Source of the DNA: Camellia lanceoleosa
Lineage: Eukaryota > Streptophyta > Magnoliopsida > Ericales > Theaceae
Assembly: GCA_025200525.1 (NCBI GenBank)
Contig: CM045762.1
Span: forward strand, 79,047,217-79,111,216
Reading direction: 5' to 3'
DNA length: 64,000 nucleotides
The notes under the pieces were generated by a model, which did no database searches, was not told the DNA's origin, and worked only from the letters and a program-made list of their open reading frames with translations. The translations under genes and the position numbers were made by a program. This document shows, in pieces, positions 1 through 11,292 of this stretch (the stretch's first letter is position 1; the number at the start of each line of letters is the position of its first letter).

Positions 1-290
1 AAAAAAGTGGGTTGGACCAATATCTCCCGCATGTGACCCTCAAGCTCAACCGTCAACCTTTTGTTTCGTACTATAATAATATATATATATATATTTTTTT
101 TTAATTTTTAATTTTTTAAATCAGAAAGGCCCTTTATCCATCTTTGGCCCTTATCCATCTTTTTAATAGGGTAATTTACACGAACCTCCCCTAGAAGTTA
201 CAATAATTACACCCAATTCCACTAGTATGAAAAAATAACATCAACTCCCTAAAAACTTAATTACAATTTGCATTACACTAAACCCACAAA

Positions 291-529
291 GCTCGTTTGA
301 AAAGTGGGTTGACTTTTTAAATTTTTGACTTTTTTAGCTATTTTAGTCTAAGGCTAAAAAGTCTGGTTTGGGAAGGATTTTTGACTTTTTTGTGAGAGAA
401 AAAATAGAATGATTATGAATTGAATGTGATATTTTGTCTTATTGTACTAAAAAATTTATTTTATTTTGTGACTATTTTAGTCAAAAAAAAAAAAAAAAAA
501 GCCTCCAAGCTAACTTTCCAAACGAAGGC
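291..529. mobile_element. Tourist-like MITE, block A only
   Basis: This is a 239-bp AT-rich element. Its ends are near-inverted: GCTCGTTTGAAAAG at the left, and TTTCCAAACGAAGGC at the right. AAA flanks it on both sides (288-290 and 530-532). Block B has the uninterrupted site (CACAAAGTCAATC near 14,740), so the boundaries are well supported. The interior carries the 'gacttttt...tgtgactattttagtc' sequence shared by many similar elements in the window. It has no coding capacity. Confidence 0.75.
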
Positions 530-1064
530 AAAGTCAATCAACCATTTGTAAGTAGATGGTATTCGCTAAGGTCATCAATATTATTATAAAAAAACCAAAT
601 TTATCCTTGTTTAATTTTAAAATTTAAGGAAAAAAAATGATAGAAAATGAAAAAAAAACCATTTCCTCTCAAACCCATCTACTACTCATTTCTTATTTTT
701 CCCTCAACTACTGTTACTTCTCATTCATCTACTCCTATTCCCACTGTTGCTCATCTCTATTTCTTCTCTCACCACTACCACAAATCAATTAATCAACAAC
801 ACAATCACATCTCTATCAAGAATAAATTCAATGAACAAAAACAAATTCAAACTGCTAATAAATTCAAACCTTAACAAATTCACCACCTTTACTACAATTA
901 CAAACTCTATGAATTCAAAAAAACAAAAAGGAGAAGAATAATGTGGATTACAACGAGCAGTGGTGATGTATGACCTTCACTTCGTCGATCCTCTTCAATA
1001 ATAGTAAAAAAACTATAGATTTAGGAACGATTTGATGGGTAAAGTTTTGACGATGATTTTGAAG

Positions 1065-1816
1065 TAGGGCTAGTTTGGGATACCAAAAAAATCTAAAAAG
1101 CCAAAAAGTTACTAAAAAAGTTAAAAAGTTATCATTATTCATCCAAAAAAACTAAAATAATTTTGCACACAAATTATTACAACACAGTCTGAACTGTTCC
1201 ACAGACTGTTGATGAGTTGCTGAAATGATTTGGAAAAATTGCATGCACAAACAACACAGTGTTGTTCGGCCCGTGGGGGCCCATCACGGATCCCGTTTTG
1301 ATAATCTGAACCGTTAACATGTAGAAATCGTTGAGTACTATATATTTTGTAAAAAATCACGTTGATCGGATATTGCTAATTACATGATTAAATTAGTTTT
1401 GTATAAAAAAAATAGATGGTGTTATAGTTAACGGCTGAAAAAAAAATTCCGATCAGATAGCTATCAATATCCGATCAATGTGATTTTTTACAGTTATATA
1501 GTACTCAACAAGTTCTACATATTAAACGGTTTAGATTATCAAAACGGGACTCGTAATGGCCCCTGCGGACCAAACAGCACCGTCCAATGCAATGTCCGAA
1601 AAGTAGGCAACCATTTCTTATCATTAATTCACTCTCCTAGACGGTACGGCCTACTGCCTATTGTCATTATCTTCTCCTACACACTAATTTATACAATTTT
1701 TTAATACACATTTTTTCGTAAAGAGTCAAAAAGTTAATCTAAACAACCATATTTTTTCCTCAACTTTTTAGTCCAAAAAATCAAAAAGTGCACTTATTTA
1801 GGACACCCCAAACAAC
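1065..1816. mobile_element. Tourist-like MITE opened by a second element, block A only
   Basis: The outer parts (about 1,065-1,140 and 1,715-1,816) have the 'ctagtttggga' and 'ccccaaacaac' ends of the Tourist-like family. A palindromic element sits between them. Block B lacks the whole insertion: it reads directly from 'gatgattttgaatta' into 'gtctttagtggctatg' near 15,290. This is a two-step nested insertion after the duplication, or a loss from B. The exact ends are uncertain by a few bases. Confidence 0.6.
1165..1605. mobile_element. Palindromic (foldback) element, copy a
   Basis: The left arm (around 1,265-1,375) reads 'gataatctgaaccgtt...ttttgtaaaaaatcacgttgatcggatattg'. The right arm (around 1,467-1,560) is its reverse complement. 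Each arm is about 100-150 bp around an AT-rich centre. Related copies lie near 2,545, 6,684, 13,150 and 17,774. It is non-coding. The short ORFs in the two arms resemble each other only because the arms mirror one another. Confidence 0.7.
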
Positions 1817-2544
1817 TCTTTAGTCTTTAGTGGCTATGATGGTGGATGTAAGACTGGTGGCAGTGTGCTTGTAGGGTGTGATAATGATGAAATGAAAATG
1901 GGAGTATGAATTTTATAGGCTATAATGGTAATTATAGAAATGAGAGATGGAGATAGGGATTGTGACATTTGATGGTGGTAATGAAAAAGAATCATGGTGG
2001 TAGTGTTGTAAGGATTAGAGTTAGAAATTGCCAACTACAAGTAAAGATGATAGGGGTAGGTAGAGTGACAATATGGTCGATAATGGTGCTAGATTGTGAT
2101 GAGCAATAAGAGAGACGATATTGAGTGGGCATCAGATGGATGTTAGACTAGATGCAAGGTGATGGTAGGTGGAATGACAGACAGTGCTCAACAAGAAACA
2201 AGACGACATTGGCGCAAAATACTGGACGACACTAGGCGATGTTGAGAGAGAGAGAGAGAGATGATTGAACAGGTAAAAAATGGTTTTAAGGGAGTGCGAT
2301 GGTGTTCTCATCTTTTTATATTTGACAAAAATGGTATTTTTGTCCTTTTGTATGTTATATTAACAAGTTAAGTTTTGAGAGATCACTCACTTTGATTTCT
2401 ATCGGTTAGCATTTCCGATCCATGAAGTAATTCTTGTTATTTCTTTGAACAATCAAAATTTTCTTTCAAAAAAATCTAAAATCTCTTGAGAGAGGTGCTT
2501 CTTTATGCAAGGGCATAATTTTTTGAATTTGACTTCCCTCCAGT

Positions 2545-2905
2545 TCATGATCAGATTTGAGGGTGCTGTTGGGCTTCTGAGGACCAACTACGGGTTCCAT
2601 TTTGATAATCTAAATAATTGAATGTATAAAACTAGTCGATTATTATATGCTTGTAAAAAATCACGTTGATTGAATATCAATAGCTATGTGATCAAATTAG
2701 TTTTGTATAATAAAAAAAACATATGGTAACAAAATAAACGGTTGACAGAAATCTAATCCGATGAAATAGCTATTGATATTTGATCAACGTGATTTTTTTA
2801 TAGACATATAATACTCGACGAATTCTACACATTAAACGGTTCAAATTATCAAAATAAGATTCGTAATAAATCTTTATGAGCCTAATAATACTTTCCAATT
2901 CATAA
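2545..2905. mobile_element. Palindromic (foldback) element, copy b
   Basis: The arms 'gtaaaaaatcacgttgattg' (about 2,653) and 'tgatcaacgtgattttttta' (about 2,781) are inverted copies. The outer parts of the arms also match the family ('gataatctaaataattgaatg' against 'cattaaacggttcaaattatc'). Ends were placed by comparison with copy c and are less clear here. Confidence 0.6.
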
Positions 2906-3277
2906 AAGAAGCCACACCCTAAGTTTTTTCTATCAACCGTGCTAAAGGCCTCGAAAGGGAGGCGCGAATTTGCCTCGAAAAGTTGTTTTGTTTTGTTTTT
3001 GTTTTTGTTTTTTTTTTTTTTGGGTTTGGTTTGGTTTTGTTTTGTTTTGTTTTGTTTTTTTCTTGAAAGGGTTTTTATGTGTATCCTAAAACCTAAACCC
3101 TAATTAAAAAAAAATCAAACCAACACAGCCCAACAAATAAAAAAAAAAAAAAAAACCAACATAGCCCAACAAATAGAAAAAACAGAAAAAAGAAAAAACA
3201 ATTGGGTTAGACTGATTGTGTGATAAAATTGACTGATCAGTTAGACTGCTAGTTAAAATTTGTTAATTCCATATAAT

Positions 3278-3664
3278 TTTGTACGAGTCCTTACTATATT
3301 TTTATTTCAAATAAAAAAGACTCGGAAGAAATAAAAACTTAAACCTTAAATCCTAAATTCTAAACCCACCGCTACACATAATCATCCTTTAAAAAAAATA
3401 AATAAATAAAATTACAACAGCCCAACAAATAAATAAATAAATAAAAACAACCAAACTAACACAACCAAACTCATATAGTTTTGTATGAATCTTTACTATA
3501 TTTTTATTTCAAATTAGAAAGACTCGAATGAAATAAAAACTTAAACCTTAAATCCTAAACTTCAAACCCACCCCTAAACATAACCATCCTTTAAATAAAA
3601 TAAAATAAAAAATTACAACAGCCTAACAAATAAATAAATAAATAAATAAAAACAATCAAACTAA
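3278..3664. repeat. Two-copy tandem repeat, unit about 190-200 bp
   Basis: Both units run from 'ttttgta(c/t)ga(g/a)tc(c/t)ttactatattt' through 'acttaaaccttaaatcctaaa' and 'cc(a/c)tcctttaaa' to an AAAT run with 'acaacagcc(c/t)aacaaa'. The units differ by point changes and microsatellite length. They are non-coding and lie inside the block A insertion. Confidence 0.7.
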
Positions 3665-3942
3665 GATCAAGTTTGGCAATTCTAATATAATCCATCTTTT
3701 TATTTATTTTTTATCATATCACTTCTCTATTTTTTTTGTATATCTTTTTATAAAAAGACAAAAAATATATTTATTTAGATCATCCTAAATAACTCCTAAC
3801 ACAACTCAACAAATAATAAAAATAATAATAAAAACAACTAAACCAACACAATTTTAAAGAAAAAAAAAAGAAAAATAAAAAAAAAACTTTTTCGAGCCAT
3901 GTTCGAGGTCATAATCTTTTTTCCTTTTTCTATATTGACGGG

Positions 3943-4200
3943 ATCAAGTGTAATTATTGTAACTTTCAATACGGATTGATGTAATTTGTCGTTTTGGAGA
4001 ACATGACTTCATTTTGATGGGCCACACAACATTAATTGGTACGTTAAAATATCGAAAAAGGTCTGGGCGGTATCAAGTGTAATTATTGTAACTTTCAATA
4101 CGGATTGATGTAATTTGTCGTTTTGGAGAACATGACTTCATTTTGATGGGCAAACAACATTAATTGGTACGTTAAAATATCGAAAAAGGTCCGGGAGTTG
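3943..4200. repeat. 129-bp tandem duplication
   Basis: The unit starting 'atcaagtgtaattattgtaac' occurs at 3,943 and again at 4,072, and the two copies are nearly identical. Block B has a single unit near 16,015-16,120, so the doubling is specific to block A and recent. Confidence 0.85.
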
Positions 4201-4229
4201 TGTGGGGTCTGGAGCATTATTGTAAAACA

Positions 4230-4690
4230 ATAATGTTATATACCGTTAAATTTTTGGGAACGGATCGTCAGTCGTCTTTTTCTGTCGCCTCCAAAACGAC
4301 ATCGTTTTGGGGACGAATTTTTTAACAAAAAACGTAGAGACAGAGGGAGGGAGGAGGGAGGAGGGAGGAGGAAGGAAAGGGCCGGCCGGACTGGAGAGGG
4401 CCATAAATCTGAGGGGAGGAGGCGGCCGGCAGAAACGACGGCGAAGCGAAAGCAGTACAGCGAGGTGGACGGCGGAGCGACGCTGACGACGGCAGCAGTG
4501 GTCGCAAGTCTTCTGACGAGCGACGAGGGCGGGGAGCGACGGGCTGCCTCCTTCCTCCATCCTCCCTCCTCCCTCTCTCTTCCCTCCTCCTTCCTGCGTT
4601 TTTTTTTGGACGACAAGAAAGGGCGACAGGGAAGGGCTACGGGTGATCTGGATTCTAAATTTCAACCCCTAACACCTTCATTAATGGTGT
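4230..4690. repeat. GC-rich foldback with G-quadruplex-like purine tract, block A only
   Basis: This stretch is absent from block B and compositionally unlike its AT-rich surroundings. A purine tract (about 4,335-4,380, with GGGAGGGAGGAGGGAGGAGGG) faces a pyrimidine tract (about 4,545-4,600, with CCTCCCTCCTCCCTCTC). The outer flanks 'aacaaaaaacg' and 'cgtttttttttgg' are also inverted, so the region can form a hairpin with a loop of roughly 170 bp. Overlapping ORFs of 126-139 codons on the minus strand are low-complexity (Arg/Pro/Ser/Glu) and match no family I know. It could be a non-autonomous transposon or a captured 5' gene fragment. Confidence 0.5.
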
Positions 4691-4862
4691 GACAAGTAAA
4701 AAAATAAAAAAAATACAAAAATTAAGACACAAAATACATGTGACAGTCGGTAGGACCCACTACCACATCCCTAGTGTAACCACTAATTAGTGGTCTGCAT
4801 CATTTTTCATTATAAAATATCTAGATCATGTGATCAACGAGGAAACTTGCACATTACTCTTT

Positions 4863-5095
4863 GGGTCCGTTTGGAAAGATAATTTGTGACTATTTTAGTT
4901 ACAAAAAATAAAATAAGTTATTTTAATTACAATAAACAAAACATTCTATTCAACCCATAATCATTACATTTTTTCTCCAAAAATAAAAAAACCAAAAAAT
5001 CTTTCCCAAACTAAACTTTTTAACCAAAACTAAAATAGTCAAAAAAAACCCAAAAAGCCAAAAAATAAAAACCAACGCCCTCCCCAAACCAACCC
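4863..5095. mobile_element. Tourist-like MITE with TTT target repeats, block A only
   Basis: The inverted ends are GGGTCCGTTTGG and CCAAACCAACCC. TTT lies on each side (4,860-4,862 and 5,096-5,098). The empty site is in block B near 16,160 ('attactctttgttctg'). Length is 233 bp, with no ORF. Confidence 0.8.
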
Positions 5096-5103
5096 TTTGT
5101 TCT

Positions 5104-5255
5104 GTGAGCAATGCTACATATTACTAATTTATCATCATTAATTCCACCACTAATAAAGTGATAATTGAAAAAAAAAAAAAACAAAAATAAAAACCAAAAT
5201 ACAAAATGCATGTGACAATAAGTGAGACCCCGGCCACGTCATCAAAGCCGCGAGA
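5104..5255. mobile_element. Short insertion flanked by about 9-10-bp direct repeats, block A only
   Basis: 'ctttgttct' occurs before 'gtgagcaatgctac' (interrupted on its left by the preceding MITE) and again at about 5,257-5,265. Block B has the motif once and runs into 'gttaaggagac'. Small non-autonomous DNA element; family not identified. A 9-10-bp target repeat would fit a Mutator-type element. Confidence 0.45.
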
Positions 5256-5369
5256 TCTTTGTTCTTCTGTCAAGGAGACTTGAGGAAGACATTGAACAGG
5301 TACAAAAACAACAGAGCATTAGCATTCCCCTCCACTACGTTCTCAGAACACCACCCTCCTACTCTCCTC

Positions 5370-6338
5370 ATGGAAGGAGAAGAAGAAGTAGGCCAAACCG
5401 AGCCGACCACTGAGTCGACTCGCCATCCGAGCCTAGACGACTTCCCAGTCGACCTCCTCCTCTACATCCTCTCCTTCCTCCCCACAATTGACGCCGTTAA
5501 AACCAGCTCCGTCTCTCGCAAATGGCGAAATCTCTGGTCCTCCGTCCCTTCTCTCAGCTTCGACTACTCCATCTTCCCTCCCGCCGACACCCCTTTCCTC
5601 ATCTCCCTCTCCTTCGCCGACTTCGTTGACCGAACTCTCCTTCTCCGACCCCCCCTCTCCTCCCTCCTCAAGTTCCGCCTCCAGTTTGACTTCTCCGACG
5701 ACTTCTACTCCTGCCACGTCAACTCCTGGGTTCGCTACGCCGTCGATCACCTCGCCCTCGAGCTCGATCTCGACTTCTTCATTGATCGGATTTACCACCA
5801 CGACGACGACGACAACGACAACGACGGACTCGGATTCGGAGCCTTGTACGATTTCCCTTTCGGCGTACTTAGAAACAGCCGAGTTAGGGTTTTGAAGCTC
5901 TGCCACTGTTACCTCTCTGTCCCGCCGAATTTATCGACTATGCGATTTCATTCTCTCAAATCGATGGTCTTCGATCAGGTCGGCTTGTCGGACGACATGG
6001 TTTCGGGCTTGATTTTGGGGTGTCCGAATCTTGAAATTTTGGGGATCGATTATTGCTGGGCGATTAGGAATCTGAAGATTTGTTCTGCGAAATTGAAGGA
6101 GTTATCGCTTCGGAATTTTGTAGGGGATGAAGAGAGCTCGGTTGAGATTTGTGCGCCGAATCTGATATCAATAAGTATTGCTGGTTTTGAGATGGGAAAG
6201 TATGGTTTGAAGGCTTCGTCTTTGGTTAAAGCACACATTTGTTTCCCTCACAAATTGCAGTATTATAGTTATTGGAGTAAGATTGTGAGGTTGGTTGGTC
6301 ATGTGGAGTTTCTCACTGTGCAAAATTGGTGGTTTAAG
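5370..6338 (+). pseudogene. F-box/LRR gene copy A: intact exon 1, FBD exons missing
   Basis: The 323 codons start at the ATG in 'ctcATGgaagga', equivalent to the start of copy B, and end at an AAG|GTATGA splice donor. An N-terminal F-box (about residues 21-62, 'FPVDLLLYILSFLP' and 'SRKWRNLW') is followed by Leu-rich repeat-like sequence and an Asp/Asn run. Family knowledge: the F-box binds SKP1 in SCF ubiquitin ligases and the LRR/FBD part is thought to bind the target. The protein sequence is almost the same as copy B apart from the N-terminal Glu run and a few substitutions, with no stops. Exons 2 and 3 have no counterpart, because the block ends about 80 bp short of exon 2. Read past the donor, the frame stops after one more codon. 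It is probably a truncated paralogue, but a 324-residue F-box protein or splicing into copy B exons is possible. Confidence 0.75.
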
Positions 6339-6683
6339 GTATGATTTTCTTTCTTTGTTTTGCTATTTGATTCTTTCATACCAAGGTGCTATGATATACG
6401 GATTTGGATTGTAACATGGTTTTAACAGTCACCTTGATTGGCATTTTAATAAGGTTATATCTTTTAGTCATAGTTGTCAAATTGTGAATCGAATTGGGTT
6501 ATACCAAATTCTGAATTGTGCGGTTACTTTTTTTTAAATTATTTAAAAAAATATATTTACACATTTAAATATATTTTTTAAATATAAAATATTTAGATTT
6601 AAGCCATTGTTATTTCAAATGATGATCACGTGGTCTAAGAAGTTAACACAAGTTTTCATGTAAGATCTTCCATTTTTTAGATA

Positions 6684-7062
6684 GGGCCAAGCTTCTCTTT
6701 AGTCCAAGATCGGACTAAAGCGTGTTGCTTGGCTCGTGGGTCCACCACGAGTCTTGTTTTGATGGTCTAATATGTAGAATTCATGAAGTATTTTATTTTT
6801 GTAAAAAATCACGTTGATCGGATATCGATAGTTACTGAATCTGATTGGATTTCTATCAACGATAAATATAATTTTCAAAATAAATTGTTGACAAAAATTT
6901 GATCCGATCAAGTAGCTATCGATATCCGATTAACGTGATTTTTTACAGCGATAAAGTACTCAATAAATTTTATATATTGAACGGTTCAGATTATCGAAAC
7001 AGAACCCGTGGTGTGTCCCACGGATCCAACAGTACCGTCCAGTCTAGAGACAAGCCTGGGCC
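6684..7062. mobile_element. Palindromic (foldback) element, copy c (clearest)
   Basis: The ends 'gggccaagcttctctttag' and 'ctagagacaagcctgggcc' are inverted copies. The inner arms contain 'gtaaaaaatcacgttgatcg' (about 6,803) and 'cgattaacgtgattttttac' (about 6,927). It lies in the former first intron of F-box copy A, at the same relative site as copy e in block B (17,774), so this insertion is older than the duplication. Confidence 0.8.
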
Positions 7063-8546
7063 TCTTGGAGATTGTTTATCAGCTATTCTTTAATAAAGAA
7101 TGTAAACAAAGGCAAACTTTCAATCTTCAAGTAAAAATAACTTAACAAGGATGTTGATATTTTATAATCATACATACATTTACAAGTAAAGAATGACTCA
7201 ATACTAAAGAACTTGCAGAACCATTAGATTTAACTGACCTCACTTATGTAATATTGAAATATATTTATTTTAATAAAATAGTAATAGATAATTCGTATTT
7301 TCAAGTTATTTTAACCTTAAACATCTTTAGAATATACATTATGGTTTCTTTTTTTTCTTTTTTTAAATGAGAAGAAAATTGTTAAAAACATGTTGAGATT
7401 CTATTAAAAACTCTTTGATCTCCAAAATAATAACAAATCATGTATATATATTGGTAATTTTTGTACTAAACATTATTAGAAGTTGTATTATGTCATTTTA
7501 ACTAAAAAGAAGGAAGAAAAAAAGAATCGAAATATGTTGCATGTGATAGTTTTAAGAATTGCATGAATTGTAAAAAGTGAATCAAATCGTGAATTGATTG
7601 TGAATGTGCGATTCACTAAAGATGTACTTCCAAAATAGATTCACTAGTATATTCGTATCGATTTTGCAAAAATTAAAAATCGAATTGCAAATTTTAAGAT
7701 TTTGATAACAGAATTAACAGTGGCGGCCCCAGAATTTTTCATTAGGGTAGATTTTAATAAATTACAAATAGTATGAAAATTACATCAAACTGAATATTTA
7801 CCTAGGAAAAAAACATAACACACAATCACAACCATACAACAAACCCAAAAAATATAAGAAATACCTCAAACAAATACAAGGAATACATAGGTGAACAAAA
7901 TCAAACCTCTAACCTCTTAGTGAAGTGCCTAGAGTCTTGGTTAATGGGCTAACTCGTAAACATTCAAAAATAAATAAATAAAAAGGTCAGTTTTGGAAAT
8001 TAGTAAGAAAGCAATTTTATATATTATTATTATTATTGTTGTTGTTGGCAATGGAGTGGGGCTAGATACAAAATTGTTCAAAAATTTGATGTTGAAGTGA
8101 GCTCAAACTAAAAACTCATGGTGTTCCATTTTTTAAGTGATAAATAATGGCACCAAGGTACGCAAAAATTTTAAAATTGAGAAATGTCGTCCAAAATATA
8201 TACTATTACTAGTATTAATATTTTTTAGGGTATTCAAATGAATACCCTCAGTGTTGTGGCACCTTTGGTGGTTGAGAACTATACAATGAGATATGCATAA
8301 GAAGAAGAAGGTTTACCATTGCACCTTCAAATTTTTAAGTTGGAGTAGTAGTTATCTTTAGTTGAATCACTATAAGGTTTTCGTTGCGTTGTCTTTGTGG
8401 CATGGGTAGGTAGGACAGATTGAAAATGTGAGCAGAGAATTTTGTAAGAAAAGCCTTGATTAGTTATTTACATAGAGATGGCAGGAGTTGCTACAAGATA
8501 GGAAAATAACAATTGAAAAGTTTTAACTTTTGGAACTTTGCTGCTA
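7063..8546. other. Former intron 1 sequence, no gene
   Basis: AT-rich sequence aligned with 18,165-19,900 of block B apart from one block-B-only insertion. A TTA/TTG microsatellite lies near 8,025-8,046 and is longer in B. No ORF of note. Confidence 0.7.
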
Positions 8547-8557
8547 TTACAACCTTA

Positions 8558-9233
8558 GTAGCAGGAATCGTCAGAAGGGGAGACGATTCTCGTCTAGAAT
8601 TGTGATTCAGCGATTTGTAGCAAGATTCGTGATAGAATCGTGTCCCCATCGAGATAGAATCACGGATTTAACTAGATGGAAGTAATGGCGACACAGAAGG
8701 AGAGAGAGAGAGAGAGAGACACCAGGCTGCGAAGAAGCAGCAGCTGCCAGGGTTTATTTTGATGCTTATGTGGTAAATTATAAACATGAGAGTTGGGCTT
8801 GGGAATTTTTATTGGACTCATACAAACATTTGTTTGGGCTTGTAAGTTGTTTTATTTAGTGTTTGGGTTACCAGATGATTTGCATCATACACATTAGAGT
8901 TGGGCTTGGGATTTATTTATTAGACCCAGACAGGCATTTATTTGGTCTTGTGGGCTGTTTTATCAAGTGTTTGGGTTACTAGATGGTTTGTATAACCATC
9001 ACAAAAAAAGGGGCTTTTGGGCTGTTTGCTCCACAAATTCAAATACAAAAAATATATTTTCAGAATATATAGATTTTAATTCTAAGTTAAATCTAACAAC
9101 ACAAAATAAAATATAATTTATTATAGTCATAATATATTTCAAATATTAACTGGAGAAAAAAAAATTATATCTCACAATACATTTTATAGCCCCCCCCCCC
9201 CAAGGAGTGCCCCCCCAGCGTGGGCGCGCGTGC

Positions 9234-9269
<36 letters not shown>

Positions 9270-9601
9270 TTCAATTCTGCCCCCCTCCTCCTGGGGTCAC
9301 CCCCCTACTGTGTAGGAGGCATTTTCGACATTTTATATATATATTTTAAAATATACATTTTATATATAATATATAAACGTTCCCAACTCTACTTTTTTCA
9401 TTTATAACATATGTCAGTTTATTTATTAAAAAAAAATATGTACATGTATGTCAATTAAAAATAAAAATAAAAATTGTGTAGATAAATAAAAAATATAATT
9501 AATAAAAATAATACATAAGCGCTCCTAATCTATGACTCCTCTAAGTGGCCACGTTCTCCCACTCCGGCTTCCGCTCTCGTTCCCACCTCGTGCAGCTAAG
9601 G
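8558..9601. mobile_element. 1.04-kb insertion with 11-bp direct repeats, block A only
   Basis: 'ttacaacctta' occurs at 8,547-8,557 and 9,602-9,612. Block B has one such site near 19,895 ('attacaaccatatcaat') and nothing between. Contents: a (GA)n run near 8,700, two tandem units of about 105 bp (about 8,786-8,992, with 'gagttgggcttggga'), a C-run and G/C-rich patch (9,191-9,235), and a 30-base poly(A) run (9,236-9,265). The ends ('tagtagcag' and 'gtgcagcta') are weakly inverted, suggesting a non-autonomous DNA transposon. The internal poly(A) does not sit at an end as a LINE or SINE would require. No credible ORF. Confidence 0.55.
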
Positions 9602-10499
9602 TTACAACCTTATCAATTTTTTAAAAATTAGACGCCATGAGTGTTATTTGCTTTTAAAAAGCATTTAGGTATTAATTAAACCAACAATGCTTCTCTTTTA
9701 TACGAAACCAAGCAATTTCAAGTTTGTGACTATCATATTCAATTTATTTGTGTATTGCATCTTGTGAGAAAGGTATTATGATATGAGTGGTTTGGATGTT
9801 TTTAGCATTTCAGTTTGTAGCGGTGGGTGGTTGGAAGACTTTGTTGTGGTATGACACTTGTTGTGCTGGGATTTGACTCCTTCCTAATTAATTATTCTTA
9901 GATTTGTTCCTTGTTTTTAAGATAAAGAAGCACTAGGAGTGAATTATGTCCTTGGCAGAAAATGGAATGCATTGCAATCCAATATTTGTCCGAGCTTAGG
10001 AAGATTGGGAGATCATAGTGGTGATGGTTTTCCTTATGTCCTTTTTTGAACTTGTGTGAATAAATACAATTGATGCCATTCAATGAAGGAACTCTGAGGA
10101 CAATAGGCTCTCGCTGAATTCATATTACTACTTATAGGAAGGCAATAAGGAAAACTTATAGAAAGGTGATAAGGAAATTGGTTTGTAAGGAGATGAGGTG
10201 TTCATTGCTATATCCTTTGCGATTTAGTCGTAGGAACCTCCTACTAAGGGTGATGAATCCACTCCAAGCTTGCAATTCTGTTATTCAGGGTAAGAATTTA
10301 GTTAGGTAAGAATTTAGTTAGAACCACATTTCCATCAAGAAGGAACTGTGTTCCCAACTAGGATGGAATCTGTCAAATATATGAATCTCAACAAAACAAA
10401 ATAAAAGATACTAATCAAGAGAAAATATATAGTAGCTATTAGATTATTGGAAGAAATTTACTCAAATTTATTCTAGTATTTTTTATTTATATAATATCC

Positions 10500-11090
10500 A
10501 AAGCTTTAAAAGGCTTTATTGAGGCTTGCCTCGATGCTCGCTTTGAGGCAAGGCTATGGCAAAATGCCTCCAGAGTTTGATTTTTAGGCTTTACTCCCCA
10601 AGGCTTCCTCACACAGTCTATGTCTTGTACGCCTTTTACGTATAAGCATGTGAGTACGTATATGAAGAGCTTGTCTTAGGTTCTTGTTAAACTTGTCTAG
10701 TAGATAATTTAAACGTAAAAAGGTTTTAAAAAAAAGAAAAAAAAAAAAAAAAAGAACCTCTTTTGCAACTATATTCTATACGAAAAATTAAATAAATAAC
10801 CAATTAAGAAAAAAACAAAGCTAATGCTCAGTGAGAAGCTTAATTGGTAAAGCTAAGAATACCAAATTTATTTTCAAAAAAGCAAAGCTTCCTTCTTTAT
10901 AGTAAGCCTTGAGCAAAAAAGTATCTACACATTTATATTTAATTTTCATGTATTCATTTATTGTTTTAAAATATTTAAAATATTTACTAAATATAAAAAT
11001 TTGAAATTTGAAATACTTACGCCTCAACGCTATAAGGTTTACGCCTCGCCTTATGAGAGGTAAAGCGCCTCACATTACGCCTTATGTCAT
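10500..11090. repeat. GCCTCGCC-type dispersed repeat
   Basis: The left end is rich in 'aaggctttattgaggcttgcctcg' type sequence and the right end in 'acgcctcgccttatgag' and 'gcgcctcacattacgcc', which are partly inverted. It is present in both blocks (block B about 20,780-21,510), so it was in place before the duplication. Probably an old non-autonomous DNA transposon. Boundaries are approximate. Confidence 0.4.
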
Positions 11091-11246
11091 ACACTTTGTT
11101 TTGTGATTGGAAACCTCAAGGGATGGATGTAATTTTTCAAACGTGAAGGGAGAATCTGTATTTTTAATAAATCTCAAAGGGTGTATTTATAATTTACCCT
11201 AATAAATATATGAACACTCTCATAGGCACTCTGCATCTAAGGACTT

Positions 11247-11259
11247 TAGTTTGTAAGGG

Positions 11260-11292
<33 letters not shown>

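Larger units (their letters stand above)
2522..3930. repeat. Composite insertion in block A, non-coding
   Basis: Block B reads straight from 'tatgcaagggcgtaattttt' to 'ctatattgatgggatc' (near 15,995). Block A has about 1.4 kb between the same two points. The extra DNA holds palindromic element b, a TTTTG-rich simple repeat (about 2,982-3,062), a two-copy tandem repeat (about 3,278-3,664), AAAT microsatellites and poly(A) runs. No ORF in it looks like a gene. It may be several insertions rather than one. Confidence 0.6.

Noticed and set aside
1139..1704. Pair of ORFs with similar proteins on opposite strands
   Set aside because: The similarity comes from the inverted arms of the palindromic element; the same pairing recurs at 6,699-7,093.
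4236..4692. Three overlapping ORFs of 61-139 codons in the GC-rich foldback
   Set aside because: All are low-complexity products of purine/pyrimidine tracts with no family features and no introns or start context to support them.
5433..5906. 157-codon ORF on the strand opposite F-box exon 1 (also 16,352-16,825)
   Set aside because: Low-complexity Glu/Val/Gly sequence that mirrors the C/T-rich F-box exon; conserved in both blocks only because the exon is.
9898..10083. 61-codon minus-strand ORF shared with 20,191-20,376
   Set aside because: Conserved because the intron was duplicated; no family resemblance and it lies within intron sequence.
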